Source of the DNA: Marinobacterium litorale DSM 23545
GTDB lineage: Bacteria; Pseudomonadota; Gammaproteobacteria; Pseudomonadales; Balneatricaceae
Length of the DNA stretch: 64,000 nt
Direction: 5' to 3'
Assembly (NCBI RefSeq): GCF_000428985.1
Contig: NZ_AUAZ01000009.1
Location: forward strand, 62,001 to 126,000
Both the position numbers and the translations under genes were made by a program. The notes under the pieces are model-generated. The model did no database searches and was not told where the DNA came from. It saw only the letters and a program-made list of their open reading frames with translations. How positions within the stretch are numbered: the first letter of the stretch is position 1; each line of letters begins with the position of its first letter. Shown here piece by piece: positions 29,386-39,214 of the stretch.

Positions 29386-32256
29386 ATGGAAACGGCCCGT
29401 ACCACCGGTTGTATCCTCCTATCTCTGCTCGCTTCGCTGCTACTGGCTCTTTCATTTTCAGCCCAGGCCAGTAATACGATCAGCATCGGAGTTGTAGCCG
29501 ATAACGAGCCCTACTCGAGTATGGGACCGTTGGGGCCACGGGGATTCTCTATTGACGTACTTAACGAACTGAGTCAGCAAACCCAGATCGATTTCCGCTA
29601 CCGCATGGGCAGCTGGCCGGAGATCTATTCGGCTTTTCTCCGGGGTGATCTGGATGCCATCGATGAGGTCTCATGGCGCCCGGAGCGGGTCGGTAAAATG
29701 CTGTTTACCGAGCCCTACCACCTGCGCCAGACGGTGATCGTGCACAACCCCGCCAATCCACTGCCTCCGGTGAAGACTGTCGAAGATCTGCAGCCCTTCC
29801 GGCTCGGAGTCATGCGCGATATTTACTACGCCGATGCCTTTCAGGATGCCGGGATTGAAGTGCGCCACTACGACCTGCTGCCCGACCTGGTTCGCGCCCT
29901 CGCATTCGGCTGGGTGGATGCTATTGTCGGGCCCGAAATCACCCTCAATTACCTGGCCCGCCGGGATGGGTTTCACCAGCTTCGCATTCTCTCGCCAGCG
30001 CCTTTGGGTAAACAGGCCAGCGAGGATTTCCGGATTGCCGTGCAACCGGACGACCGGGAGCTGCAACAGCGACTTGATGCGGGCTTGAAGGCGATTGATC
30101 CGCGCTGGCTCGAACAGCTGCGCGAACGTTGGCAAGAGTACGGCGGTGAAGCCCTGACGGCGGGAGGCGATCTGCAGCTGACTGCACAGCAGAAAGCTTA
30201 CCTGAGCCAACTGCCACCATTGCGTGTTGGTTTGATGGACCAGTACGCCCCGTTCAGCTTCCTCGACAACGGCAGGCTTCAAGGCATGTCGGTGGACTAC
30301 CTGTCCCGCATCGCAGAACTGACCGGTTTGCAGATCACACCGGTCGCCGATGACTGGGCCACCCTGATCGAGCTGTTCAAGCGGGGCGAAATCGACCTTC
30401 TCGCCAACATGTCCGAGAGCTCGGAGCGTCGAGCCTTCACCCGTTTTTCGAAGCCCTATCACCGCATCCCGGTGGTCGTATTCAGTCGCGACCCCGGGTT
30501 TCGCTTTCAAACCCGCTCGGACTTAAGTGACAAACGGATCGGCTACGGAGAAGGCATCTTTTATCAGGATCAGGTCCGGTCCTGGAAAGACGTGACCAGC
30601 ATCGCCTACCGCGATCAGGCCGCCATGTTTGAAGCGCTCGCCAGCGGACAGCTGGATCTGGTGATCGGCGCCCTGCCACTGGGCAATCATCTGGTGCGCC
30701 GGCTGGGCCTGAGCAATGTCCAGGTGGCCGGTGAACTCACGCTTTCGGGCATCGAAAATGAAGACCTGCGTTTTGGGGTACGTCCAGAGCTGGCCCCACT
30801 ACCGGAGATCATTGATGCGGCGCTGGAAGCGATTTCGGTGACCGAGCGCAACACCATTGCCGACCGATGGCTGGGTGCCCAAATCACCTTTACTCAGACA
30901 GCGTTGAATCTGACACCGGCTGAGCACCGCTTTCTGCAATCCAGGGAGCATCGTTTCAGTTTCTGCTCCCACCCCCAGCGTTTACCACTGGAGTCCATGG
31001 AGGATGGCCGCTATGTGGGCCTGGGTGCCAGCCTGCTGTCGATTCTGGAACGCAAGCTGAACCTCAGTTTCGAACACCGGGCCACCGATAGCTGGCAGGC
31101 CGCACAACAGGCGCTGGCATCCGGTCAGTGCGACCTGTTACCGGTGACAATTACCACCGGCACTGAACAGCACCCGACCAGTGTGCCTTACCAGCAAATG
31201 CCGGTTGTTGTGCTGGGCCGACTGCAGGCCCCCTTTATCGATTCACTGTCCGAGCTGGGTGATCAACCCATTGGCGTGGCCGCGGATAGCGGTCTTCAGG
31301 CAACCCTGGCACTGCATCATCCGGGGCTCAACCTGAAAACGATAAGCAGTGAAGAGGCCGCTCTAGAACAACTGCAGAAAGGTGAGCTTTACGGTTATAT
31401 CGGCCTGCTGGCCACCACAAGCCGCCGTCTGGCTCAGCTGGGCATGGCCGATATCCGGGTGATCGGCCGAGTCCCTCAGGATGCCCAGCTGAGCCTGGCC
31501 GTCCCTCCCGGGGAAGAGCAACTGATGGCGATTCTGGACAAGGCGATCGAGCAGCTCTCCCCCCAGGAGCGTCAGCGCCTGGCCAATGAGTGGACACATC
31601 TCAGCCTGGAGCCACCGCCCGACTACACACTGCTGTGGCAGGTCGCCCTGGCAGCGGGAACGGCTCTAATGCTGCTTGTACTCTGGAACCGTAAACTGGG
31701 ATCGCTGAACAGGCAGCTGGCCGAGGCCAACGACCAGCTCGCCACGCTCAGCCAAACGGACAGTCTGACCGGCCTCCACAACCGGAGCTGGCTGAGCCAG
31801 CATGGAGAATCACTGCTGGCAACGGCCCGCCGCCACAAGCTGACTCTGGTCATGGCGATGCTCGACGTGGATCATTTCAAGCGAATCAATGATACCTATG
31901 GTCACGGCATCGGTGATCATTGCCTGGCCAGTCTTGGCACACAACTGCGCCAGCACTTCCGCCGGGACACAGACCACCTGATAAGACTGGGCGGTGAAGA
32001 GTTCCTCTATATCGCGACCACGGAACAGCCGGATGAGATCCGTCAGCGGCTGGACGATCTGCGCCGCGACCTGGCAGGGACACCGATCCACATCGAAGGC
32101 CATACGCTGACGATGACGGTTAGTCTCGGCGTCGTCACACGAGTACCGGCGACCCAGACCCGACTGGAGTCTCTGTTCGGACTGGCTGATCAGGCGCTCT
32201 ATCAGGCTAAACGTGAGGGCCGTAACCGTCTGGTAGAGGCCGCCCCCGACGACTGA
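29386..32256 (+). CDS. Diguanylate cyclase with three periplasmic solute-binding domains
   Basis: 956 residues. A signal/anchor (about 8-28) is followed by three successive family 3 solute-binding domains (about 31-255, 278-505, 522-745), each beginning with a VGV/VGL/FSF-type strand. One membrane helix follows (about 750-768), then a short coiled coil and a GGDEF domain. The active site is GGEEF (about 868) and the inhibitory I-site RDTD is present five residues before it, so cyclase activity with product inhibition is expected. It should make c-di-GMP in response to amino-acid-like ligands. Three tandem sensors instead of one or two is uncommon. Confidence 0.9.
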   Translation: METARTTGCILLSLLASLLLALSFSAQASNTISIGVVADNEPYSSMGPLGPRGFSIDVLNELSQQTQIDFRYRMGSWPEIYSAFLRGDLDAIDEVSWRPERVGKMLFTEPYHLRQTVIVHNPANPLPPVKTVEDLQPFRLGVMRDIYYADAFQDAGIEVRHYDLLPDLVRALAFGWVDAIVGPEITLNYLARRDGFHQLRILSPAPLGKQASEDFRIAVQPDDRELQQRLDAGLKAIDPRWLEQLRERWQEYGGEALTAGGDLQLTAQQKAYLSQLPPLRVGLMDQYAPFSFLDNGRLQGMSVDYLSRIAELTGLQITPVADDWATLIELFKRGEIDLLANMSESSERRAFTRFSKPYHRIPVVVFSRDPGFRFQTRSDLSDKRIGYGEGIFYQDQVRSWKDVTSIAYRDQAAMFEALASGQLDLVIGALPLGNHLVRRLGLSNVQVAGELTLSGIENEDLRFGVRPELAPLPEIIDAALEAISVTERNTIADRWLGAQITFTQTALNLTPAEHRFLQSREHRFSFCSHPQRLPLESMEDGRYVGLGASLLSILERKLNLSFEHRATDSWQAAQQALASGQCDLLPVTITTGTEQHPTSVPYQQMPVVVLGRLQAPFIDSLSELGDQPIGVAADSGLQATLALHHPGLNLKTISSEEAALEQLQKGELYGYIGLLATTSRRLAQLGMADIRVIGRVPQDAQLSLAVPPGEEQLMAILDKAIEQLSPQERQRLANEWTHLSLEPPPDYTLLWQVALAAGTALMLLVLWNRKLGSLNRQLAEANDQLATLSQTDSLTGLHNRSWLSQHGESLLATARRHKLTLVMAMLDVDHFKRINDTYGHGIGDHCLASLGTQLRQHFRRDTDHLIRLGGEEFLYIATTEQPDEIRQRLDDLRRDLAGTPIHIEGHTLTMTVSLGVVTRVPATQTRLESLFGLADQALYQAKREGRNRLVEAAPDD

Positions 32257-32276
32257 CCTGCATCTAAACATGACCG

Positions 32277-32293
32277 CTTAAGTTTCATTTAAG
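32277..32293 (+). promoter_or_regulatory. PmrA/BasR-type box upstream of the PepSY gene
   Basis: CTTAAG, 5 bases, TTTAAG: two tandem half-sites at 11-bp pitch. This matches the PmrA (BasR) box (CTTAAG-N5-CTTAAG) at 11 of 12 half-site bases. It ends 8 bp before a weak -10 candidate (TTTAAA at 32302), so it overlaps the -35 position as in class II activation. The cognate response regulator is not in the window. Confidence 0.65.
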
Positions 32294-32343
32294 CAAGCAG
32301 CTTTAAAGTGCCGTCATCGATCACTCAAAAGAGGGCACTACCG

Positions 32344-32610
32344 ATGAAAAAACTGATCTCAACGCTGCTGATTGCAACCGCGGCTCTGTCCGCCAACGTG
32401 TACGCGGAACAGGAACTGTGCGACGTACCGAAAAGTGAATGGCAAGATATGGAGGCCCTGAAACAGTCTCTCGAAGACAAGGGCTGGGAAGTAAAACGCA
32501 TCAAGGTGGATGAGGGCTGCTACGAAGTCTACGCCCTGGATGACAAAGGCGAGCGTGCCGAAGTGTACTTCGACCCGAAAACCTTCGAAGTGGTCAAGAC
32601 TCAGGAGTAA
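32344..32610 (+). CDS. Small periplasmic PepSY-domain protein
   Basis: 88 residues with a Sec signal peptide (MKKLISTLLIATAALSANVYA) and a single PepSY domain (DMEALKQSLEDKGWEVKRI ... YEVYALDDKGERAEVYFDP). Two cysteines in the mature part may form a disulphide. PepSY proteins of this kind are thought to bind peptides or metals and are commonly paired with cytochrome b561 and a two-component system. The start at 32344 is set by the signal peptide. The b561 gene follows after 11 bp. Confidence 0.88.
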   Translation: MKKLISTLLIATAALSANVYAEQELCDVPKSEWQDMEALKQSLEDKGWEVKRIKVDEGCYEVYALDDKGERAEVYFDPKTFEVVKTQE

Positions 32611-32621
32611 GGAGACGCTCC

Positions 32622-33176
32622 ATGTCCACCGTAAAAGAACCGACGACGGTCAAAGTCTGGGATCCGCTGGTCAGGCTCTTTCACTGGTCACTGGTCGCGA
32701 GTTTTGCGGTGGCCTATATCAGCTCTGAGGAGTGGCAGGAGCTGCATGAAACCTGTGGCTATATTGTTGTGGGTCTTATCTGCTTCCGTCTCTTATGGGG
32801 GTTGATAGGCTCACCTTACGCTCGCTTCAGTCAATTTGTGCGCCATCCACGCACAGTGTTCGCTTACCTGCACGACATCCGCCACGGCCGTGAAGCCCGT
32901 TACCTGGGCCATAATCCAGCCGGGGGGATGATGGTGGTTGCCCTGCTGGCGGGACTGGGTGCACTGACCTTTACCGGTTGGCTCGCCACCACCGACCGTT
33001 ACTGGGGCGTAGACTGGGTACAGGAGCTCCACGCTGTGATCGGCAATGGCATACTGCTACTGGTCGGTCTGCATGTGGCGGGAGTCATCCTGGCGAGCCT
33101 TCGCCACCGCGAAAGTCTGGTCAGATCAATGCTGCACGGTCGCAAGCGCCTGGGCGATCCCCATGATGTAGCGTGA
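32622..33176 (+). CDS. Cytochrome b561-type di-haem membrane protein
   Basis: 184 residues, four to five membrane helices. KVWDPLVRLFHWSLV is the classic first-helix signature with the haem His, and further His residues occur in WQELHETCGY, VQELHAVIGN and GLHVAG. It moves electrons between the quinone pool and a periplasmic acceptor. It forms a two-gene operon with the PepSY protein behind a PmrA-type box, so it is likely induced with envelope stress or metals. Confidence 0.88.
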   Translation: MSTVKEPTTVKVWDPLVRLFHWSLVASFAVAYISSEEWQELHETCGYIVVGLICFRLLWGLIGSPYARFSQFVRHPRTVFAYLHDIRHGREARYLGHNPAGGMMVVALLAGLGALTFTGWLATTDRYWGVDWVQELHAVIGNGILLLVGLHVAGVILASLRHRESLVRSMLHGRKRLGDPHDVA

Positions 33177-33212
33177 ACGCTTCCCTCTCTCGCCGCCGGC
33201 ACCTCAGCCCTG

Positions 33213-33228
33213 AAGGGGCCGGCCCCTT
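33213..33228 (+). terminator. Palindrome after the b561 gene
   Basis: A self-complementary AAGGGGCC/GGCCCCTT sequence followed by TT. Its usable loop is small, so it is only a weak terminator candidate. Confidence 0.35.
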
Positions 33229-33301
33229 TATCATCGCTGTATAGTTTCCTGGGCTATTCACGCTACACTGGCCCGATGCAACGGCTCACCGGATACTAAC
33301 C

Positions 33302-34306
33302 ATGAAAATCACCTTTCTTGGCACCTCCTCCGGTGCCCCGACCCGTCGGCGCAACGTCAGTGCAACAGCTATTCAGCCCGAGCGAGGCAAAGCCTGGATA
33401 CTGGTGGACTGCGGCGAAGCGACCCAGCATCAACTGCTGCGCACCGCACTGTCGCCACAAAAACTGGCGGCAATCCTGATCACCCACATTCACGGGGACC
33501 ACTGTTACGGACTGCCCGGACTTCTCGCGTCCTGCCAGCTCAACGGGCGTACCGACCCCTTGATCATCGTCGGCCCGCCCGCTGTTTGGGAATACCTGCA
33601 AGCCGTGATCAGGATCACCGAACTGCGTATCGAATACCCCCTGATCTTTGAAACTGTGGATCAATCCCTGTCCCTGGAGGCCGCGGGCTTCAACATTCAA
33701 GCAGCCCCGCTGAGCCACCGTACCGAGTGCTGGGGGTATCGACTGGAGGAAGCCCGTGTCGCGCTAAAACTGGATATCGACAGACTCCGGCAGGATGCGA
33801 TCCCATCCGGTCCGATCTATAACCGGCTGCAGCGCGGTGAGGATGCCGTCCTTGAGGATGGCCGACTCCTTTGCAGCCAGGATTATACCCACCCATCACA
33901 CAAGCCCCGGGCAGCCGTTATCAGCGGTGACAACGATACCCCCGAAGCCCTGACCGAGCTGTGCCTGGGCGTGAATCTGCTGGTGCATGAGGCAACCTAC
34001 ACCGAACCTGTTCTGGAACGCGTAGGGCCAGAGCCCCAGCACACCAGTGCCGCCCGGGTGGCACGCTTTGCCCAGTCCGAAGCAATCCCGAGCCTGATAC
34101 TGACCCATTTCAGTCCGAGGTATGTTCAGAAATCCAGGCACGTTCGGGATCAGGGCATCGATGAGATCGAGTCGGAAGCCCGTCTCTACTATTCGGGCAA
34201 GCTGATACTCGCTGAGGACTTTGCAAGTGTGCAAGTCAACCACGACGGCTCGTTATCCACCGTGGATACTTCGAAAGCGAGGCCTCATATTGCCCGGTCA
34301 AAATAG
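33302..34306 (+). CDS. rnz: Ribonuclease Z (ElaC-type metallo-beta-lactamase fold)
   Basis: 334 residues. FLGTSSGAPTRRRN at the N-terminus, the zinc motif THIHGDHCYGLPG, and later zinc ligands in PLSHRTECWG, VISGDNDTP and LTHFSPRY mark RNase Z/ElaC. It trims tRNA 3' trailers, or 3' phosphates and exonucleolytic ends in the RNase BN form. The last 22 bp overlap the 3' end of the convergent grxB. Confidence 0.93.
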   Translation: MKITFLGTSSGAPTRRRNVSATAIQPERGKAWILVDCGEATQHQLLRTALSPQKLAAILITHIHGDHCYGLPGLLASCQLNGRTDPLIIVGPPAVWEYLQAVIRITELRIEYPLIFETVDQSLSLEAAGFNIQAAPLSHRTECWGYRLEEARVALKLDIDRLRQDAIPSGPIYNRLQRGEDAVLEDGRLLCSQDYTHPSHKPRAAVISGDNDTPEALTELCLGVNLLVHEATYTEPVLERVGPEPQHTSAARVARFAQSEAIPSLILTHFSPRYVQKSRHVRDQGIDEIESEARLYYSGKLILAEDFASVQVNHDGSLSTVDTSKARPHIARSK

Positions 34307-34941
34307 AGATCGACGCCGGTCAGACTGGAAATCTCCTTCAGATACGTCTGAATCGACTCTGGAAACTCGAGTCCTTTCACCAGCGTTAAGCCGCGTAGCC
34401 GCGGAAAAATAATGACATCATCCCAGCTCAGTCTATTTTCCCGCTCAGAGGGCAGTGGCAGCTTGGGCAGGTCGGCAAGGACCTGTTCAACCGCATTTTT
34501 GTGCGCCCCGGTGTTGGCCAGCGCATCATCGAAGCTCATCTCGAGCATCTTCTCTTTTTTACTACGGAAATAGGCTTGGGCTCCCTCGGTGGCGAACTCC
34601 GGCAGACCAATACGGATCACCCGTGGAAAACTCAGCGCCCACTGGGCATGTCCCACTTGGCTTAGCTGATCAGCTACCTGCTGATCAAGACCGGATGCCG
34701 GCAGGATGATCTGTTTCTCATCCCCAATCTCATCGAGCCGTTTACAGATATCCAGACTCTCGCCGATCAGCGCACCATCATGCTCGAGTATCGGCACCAT
34801 CTTGGCTCCAATCAGATCGAAACAGGTTTTCTCGTCATCATTGAGCAGCACCACCCGCTCAAACGCCACGTGTTTGTAACCTGCAACCAGACTAGCGCGG
34901 ACACAAAACGGGCAGTGATCGTAAAGATAGATACGGGTCAT
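34285..34941 (-). CDS. grxB: Glutaredoxin 2 (GST-like)
   Basis: 218 residues. A glutaredoxin domain with the dithiol motif CPFC (YDHCPFCVRASLVAG) is followed by an all-helical GST-like C-terminal domain. This two-domain layout is that of GrxB, which reduces mixed disulphides with glutathione. The ATG at 34941 has GGAAAGG at proper distance; an ATG two codons earlier is too close to it. Tail-to-tail overlap with rnz is 22 bp. Confidence 0.92.
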   Translation of the reverse strand: MTRIYLYDHCPFCVRASLVAGYKHVAFERVVLLNDDEKTCFDLIGAKMVPILEHDGALIGESLDICKRLDEIGDEKQIILPASGLDQQVADQLSQVGHAQWALSFPRVIRIGLPEFATEGAQAYFRSKKEKMLEMSFDDALANTGAHKNAVEQVLADLPKLPLPSERENRLSWDDVIIFPRLRGLTLVKGLEFPESIQTYLKEISSLTGVDLYFDRAI

Positions 34942-35094
34942 GGTCATCCTTTCCAGAGAGAGTTTGGTCGATTTTAAACATGATCGGTTGGCGGATTGCC
35001 AGTGGCACTCACGGCTCTGGCTGTAAGAAAAAATCCGAAAAGAGTCTGTTAAAGTATAAGGATTAAGTTTTTTTGGAGTGGAGGTTGCAAACCG

Positions 35095-35979
35095 ATGGTC
35101 TCAGGCGACGCCTTGCTCGACTTTATCCAGCGCCACCCGCGCCTGCTGGTTCTGACAGGAGCCGGTATCAGTACCGATTCCGGCATTCCCGATTACCGGG
35201 ACCGGAACGGCGACTGGAAGCGCAAGCAACCGGTGCAGCATGCGGACTTTATGGCAAACCATAAGACACGGCAACGCTATTGGGGCCGTAGCCTGATCGG
35301 TTGGCCTGTGATTCAGCAGGCCCGGCCCAACCGGTCTCACCACGCGCTGGCCACCCTTGAGCAAGAAGGACTGGTTGAGCTGCTGGTCACCCAGAACGTG
35401 GATGGTTTACACCAGCGAGCCGGGTCACGGGCGGTCATCGACCTGCACGGGCAGGCGGGCGATGTTATCTGCATGGACTGCGACTACCGTTGCACCCGCG
35501 ACGAAGTACACCGCCGCTCCGGCTCTCTGAACCCCGCATTTACGCAATTCACGGCGACCAGCGCACCGGATGGTGATGCGGATCTGGAGGTGGATTTCAG
35601 CGATTTTCGCGTACCCCACTGCCCCGAATGTGGCGGCATCCTCAAACCTGACGTCGTCTTCTTCGGCGATAACGTCCCCAAAACCCGTGTTCAGGACGCG
35701 CTCGATGCACTGCAACGAGCTGACGGCTTATTGGTTATCGGCTCATCGTTGATGGTGTACTCCGGCTTCCGTTTCTGCCGCCGGGCCCGGGAGTGGAACA
35801 AGCCAATGGCAGCCCTGACGCTGGGGAGAACCCGCGCCGACGACCTGTTGGATCTCAAGGTTGATGCCCCCATCGCACCCACCCTGAGCCATCTGATCGA
35901 GCAGCTTGGGTTCAGTGCCTCTGCGGCGATCAGCCAGCCTCTGCTCTCAACCGGTGCGCCGCCGCAACCATATTCCTGA
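35095..35979 (+). CDS. Sirtuin (SIR2-family NAD-dependent deacylase), class II-like
   Basis: 294 residues. The NAD motif is [19 protein letters not shown], followed by the [12 protein letters not shown] active site, the catalytic His in IDLHGQ and zinc cysteines CMDC and CPEC. The [14 protein letters not shown] form and a long zinc module resemble class II (SIRT4-like) sirtuins rather than CobB. It removes acyl groups from lysines using NAD. The ribosome site GGAGG is clear. The 3' end overlaps metE by 50 bp on the opposite strand. Confidence 0.9.
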   Translation: MVSGDALLDFIQRHPRLLVLTGAGISTDSGIPDYRDRNGDWKRKQPVQHADFMANHKTRQRYWGRSLIGWPVIQQARPNRSHHALATLEQEGLVELLVTQNVDGLHQRAGSRAVIDLHGQAGDVICMDCDYRCTRDEVHRRSGSLNPAFTQFTATSAPDGDADLEVDFSDFRVPHCPECGGILKPDVVFFGDNVPKTRVQDALDALQRADGLLVIGSSLMVYSGFRFCRRAREWNKPMAALTLGRTRADDLLDLKVDAPIAPTLSHLIEQLGFSASAAISQPLLSTGAPPQPYS

Positions 35980-38212
35980 GTGCCGGAATCACCTCGCTCC
36001 ACTGTCGGGTTTTCAGGCCACAATCCGGATTGACCCAGAGCCGCTGCGCTGGAATGCGCTCGGCGGCCCGCTGCATCAGCGCATACACGGACGCTTCCGA
36101 CGGCACATTGGGACTGTGAATATCGTACACACCGGGACCGATCTCATTGGGGTAGCTGAATGTTTCAAAGGCATCCAACAGCTCCATATCCGAGCGCGAA
36201 GTCTCGATGGTGATCACATCCGCATCCATCCGTGCAATCGCCGGCAGAATATCGTTGAACTCGGAGTAGCACATATGGGTATGGATCTGGGTGCTGTCCG
36301 CTACACCGTTGGCGCTGATCCGAAACGCTTCCACCGCCCAATCCAGGTAGCTCTGCCACTGACTTTTGCGTAACGGCAGCCCCTCGCGCAACGCCGCTTC
36401 ATCGATCTGAATGATGTCGATGCCGGCCGCTTCCAGATCCTGCACCTCCTGACGAATCGCCAGCGCCAATTGATACGCGGTGGCTTCCAAAGGCTGATCA
36501 TCGCGCACAAATGACCAGTTCAGGATCGTGACAGGGCCCGTGAGCATCCCCTTCATCGGCTTCTTGGTAAGAGACTGCGCGTATTGAGTCCACTCCACCG
36601 TCATCGCTTTGGGCCGACTGATGTCGCCAAATAGAATCGGGGGTTTAACGCAGCGCGAACCATAGGATTGAACCCAGCCGAAGCGGCTGAAAGTATAACC
36701 GTCCAACTGCTGGCCGAAATACTCCACCATATCGTTGCGCTCCGCCTCGCCGTGTACCAACACATCGAGCCCCAGCGCTTCCTGCTGTTCAATACACCGC
36801 TCGATCTCCTGCTTGATCGCCCCACGATAGGTACTCTCATCGATTTCCCCCTGCCGCACCGCCCGGCGCAACTGACGCAGTTGATCGGTCTGAGGAAAGG
36901 AGCCGATGGTGGTCGTCGGATAAAGCGGCAGACGCAGGCGTGCGTGCTGCAGTTTTGCGCGCTCTGCGTAGGGACTCTGCCGCTGACCCAGACTCGGTTC
37001 CATGGCAGCAACGGCAGCTCGAACTTGCGGATTACGAACCCGGGCAGACGCGCGACGGCTCTGCAACGCCACCTGGTTCTCCAGCAAAGCGTCAGCGACT
37101 GCGCTGCGCCCCTCACGCAAGGCGCGCTGAATCAGCTTCAGTTCATCCAGCTTCTGCTGAGCAAACGCCAGCCAACTCCGGATTTCAGCGTCCAGCTCCT
37201 GCTCCAGTGCCAGATCCACCGGCACATGCAACAATGAGCAGGAGGGCGCCAGCCATAGGCGCTCTCCCAGCTGTCTTGATACCGGTTCCAGCCAATCCAG
37301 TAACGCCTCAAGATCGGTGCGCCAGATATTACGACCATCCACAACGCCCAGTGAAATCACCTGATCGGGCCGGGCATGGTTAATCAGGACCTGTACCTCC
37401 TGAGGTGCTTTAACCGCATCAAGATGAATACCCGCTACCGGTAGTGAGCAGGCCAGGGCCAGATTGTCTTCCAGAGCGCCAAAATAGGTGGTCAGCAACA
37501 ACTTGATGCCACTTGCCGATGCCAGTTGCTGATAAGCCTGGCGATACGCCTGCTGCCAGTCATTAGCCAGATCGGTCACCAATGCGGGCTCATCGATCTG
37601 AACCCACTCGACCCCCTCTGCGGCCAGTTCTGTCAGCAGCTCGCCGTAAACCTCCAGCAACTCCGGCAGCAACTGCAATGGCTGTGTCTCATCCTTGGAT
37701 TTTCCCAACGACAGATAGGTCAGCGGCCCGAGCACCACGGCCTTCACCGGCTTATCCTCAGCGCCCAGCTCACGGACCTGTTGGACTAGCCGATCACTAT
37801 TCAGCGAAAAGCGCGTACTACGATCAAACTCCGGTACGATGTAGTGATAGTTGGTATCGAACCATTTAGTCATCTCTCCTGCATGGACACACTGGCAGGC
37901 CGTATCACCGGCAGCACGGCCACGCGCGGCACGGAAATAACGCTCCAGCTCGCCACCTTCAGTCTGCAAAACACGTGTCGGCAGGTTACCCAGAGTGACG
38001 CTCATATCGAGCACCTGATCGTAAAGTGAGAAATCACCCACCTGAATCAGGTCCAGATCCTGCTGCCGCTCGCGGTTCAGGGTGCGCAGAGTCGCCGCTT
38101 TATCATTCAGCTGCGCCTCGTTCAAATCACCGCGCCAGTACGCTTCCAGCGCAAATTTCAGCTCACGCCGCGCCCCGATACGCGGAAATCCCAGGTTGTG
38201 TATCAGACTCAT
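35930..38212 (-). CDS. metE: Cobalamin-independent methionine synthase
   Basis: 760 residues, full length, two TIM-barrel halves. Zinc ligands are in [11 protein letters not shown] (His and Cys), the ITIETSRSD Glu and the NPDCGLKTR Cys. It transfers methyl from methyltetrahydropteroyl-triglutamate to homocysteine. It is divergent from metR across 102 bp, the classic arrangement in which MetR with homocysteine activates metE. The 3' end overlaps the convergent sirtuin gene. Confidence 0.97.
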   Translation of the reverse strand: MSLIHNLGFPRIGARRELKFALEAYWRGDLNEAQLNDKAATLRTLNRERQQDLDLIQVGDFSLYDQVLDMSVTLGNLPTRVLQTEGGELERYFRAARGRAAGDTACQCVHAGEMTKWFDTNYHYIVPEFDRSTRFSLNSDRLVQQVRELGAEDKPVKAVVLGPLTYLSLGKSKDETQPLQLLPELLEVYGELLTELAAEGVEWVQIDEPALVTDLANDWQQAYRQAYQQLASASGIKLLLTTYFGALEDNLALACSLPVAGIHLDAVKAPQEVQVLINHARPDQVISLGVVDGRNIWRTDLEALLDWLEPVSRQLGERLWLAPSCSLLHVPVDLALEQELDAEIRSWLAFAQQKLDELKLIQRALREGRSAVADALLENQVALQSRRASARVRNPQVRAAVAAMEPSLGQRQSPYAERAKLQHARLRLPLYPTTTIGSFPQTDQLRQLRRAVRQGEIDESTYRGAIKQEIERCIEQQEALGLDVLVHGEAERNDMVEYFGQQLDGYTFSRFGWVQSYGSRCVKPPILFGDISRPKAMTVEWTQYAQSLTKKPMKGMLTGPVTILNWSFVRDDQPLEATAYQLALAIRQEVQDLEAAGIDIIQIDEAALREGLPLRKSQWQSYLDWAVEAFRISANGVADSTQIHTHMCYSEFNDILPAIARMDADVITIETSRSDMELLDAFETFSYPNEIGPGVYDIHSPNVPSEASVYALMQRAAERIPAQRLWVNPDCGLKTRQWSEVIPALRNMVAAAHRLRAEAG

Positions 38213-38263
38213 ATGCCTCTCCCTAAATCAGTTCGGGAGTATGCTAGCGACTGCAATCAATAA

Positions 38264-38282
38264 AAAATAATGGCATTATTTT
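38264..38282. promoter_or_regulatory. 19-bp palindrome in the metE-metR spacer
   Basis: AAAATAATG, one base, CATTATTTT: a perfect inverted repeat about 50 bp from both start codons. It does not match the E. coli MetR site (TGAA-N5-TTCA), which I could not find in the spacer, so it may be the MetR operator form used here, but this is inference. Confidence 0.45.
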
Positions 38283-38314
38283 ATACATCCATTATTCAAA
38301 CTAATGATTTAAAG

Positions 38315-39214
38315 ATGCTCGAACGCCATCACCTGATGATTCTGCGTGCGGTAAAACAGGAAGGCTCCCTGACCGCGGCTGCAACTCAACTCTGTCTGAC
38401 GCAACCGGCGCTGACCCACGCCATGCGCAAGCTGGAACAACGTCTGGGCACAGCTATCTGGAATAAGGAGGGGCGCCAGCTAAGGCTGACCCAGGCGGGT
38501 GAGTATCTGCTGCAAACCGCCGAGCGCTTGCTGCCCCAGTTTGAACACGCCGAGGATGTGGTCCGTCAGTTTGCCGAAGGGCTGCGCGGAACACTGAGAG
38601 TTGGCATGGAGTGCCACCCCTGCTACCAGTGGCTGCTGAAAGTGGTGAGTCCGTATCTGAAACAGTGGCCCGACGTCGACGTGGACGTGCGCCAGAAATT
38701 TCAATTCGGCGGCATCGGTGCCCTGTTCGGTCACGAGATCGATCTGCTGGTCACCCCGGATCCACTGTTTAGAAGCGGGCTACATTTCGAGCCGGTTTTC
38801 GATTATGAGCAGGTGCTGGTCGTCGCCGATACACACAAGCTAGCAGCTCAGTCTCAGGTAGAGCCGGAGCAACTGGCGGGAGAGACATTGATCACCTACC
38901 CGGTGGAGCCCGAACGGCTGGATATCTTCAACCGCTTTCTGACGCCGGCCGGACAGTCCCCCCGGCGCCACAAACAGATCGAAACCACCGATATCATGCT
39001 GCAGATGGTCGCTGCAGGACGGGGTGTCGCCGCACTGCCCCGCTGGCTCGTCGTCGAGTATCAAAATCGATTGCCCATCCAGCCACTCCGCTTGGGTGGA
39101 AAAGGGGTCCACAAGCAGATCTTTTTAGGCAGCCGCGTGGCGGATAGCGACGTGGACTACCTGAATGCGTTTGTTAACCTGGCCCGCAACCCTGCCACGA
39201 ATGACGGGTGCTAG
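38315..39214 (+). CDS. metR: MetR, LysR-family activator of methionine genes
   Basis: 299 residues. LysR helix-turn-helix at the N-terminus (MLERHHLMILRAVKQEGSL), then an effector domain containing GMECHPCYQWL, a segment characteristic of MetR. It senses homocysteine and regulates metE/metH. The start at 38315 gives the normal LysR N-terminus; the longer open frame adds 15 unrelated residues. Its TAG stop shares a CTAG tetranucleotide with the stop of the next, convergent LysR gene. Confidence 0.92.
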   Translation: MLERHHLMILRAVKQEGSLTAAATQLCLTQPALTHAMRKLEQRLGTAIWNKEGRQLRLTQAGEYLLQTAERLLPQFEHAEDVVRQFAEGLRGTLRVGMECHPCYQWLLKVVSPYLKQWPDVDVDVRQKFQFGGIGALFGHEIDLLVTPDPLFRSGLHFEPVFDYEQVLVVADTHKLAAQSQVEPEQLAGETLITYPVEPERLDIFNRFLTPAGQSPRRHKQIETTDIMLQMVAAGRGVAALPRWLVVEYQNRLPIQPLRLGGKGVHKQIFLGSRVADSDVDYLNAFVNLARNPATNDGC

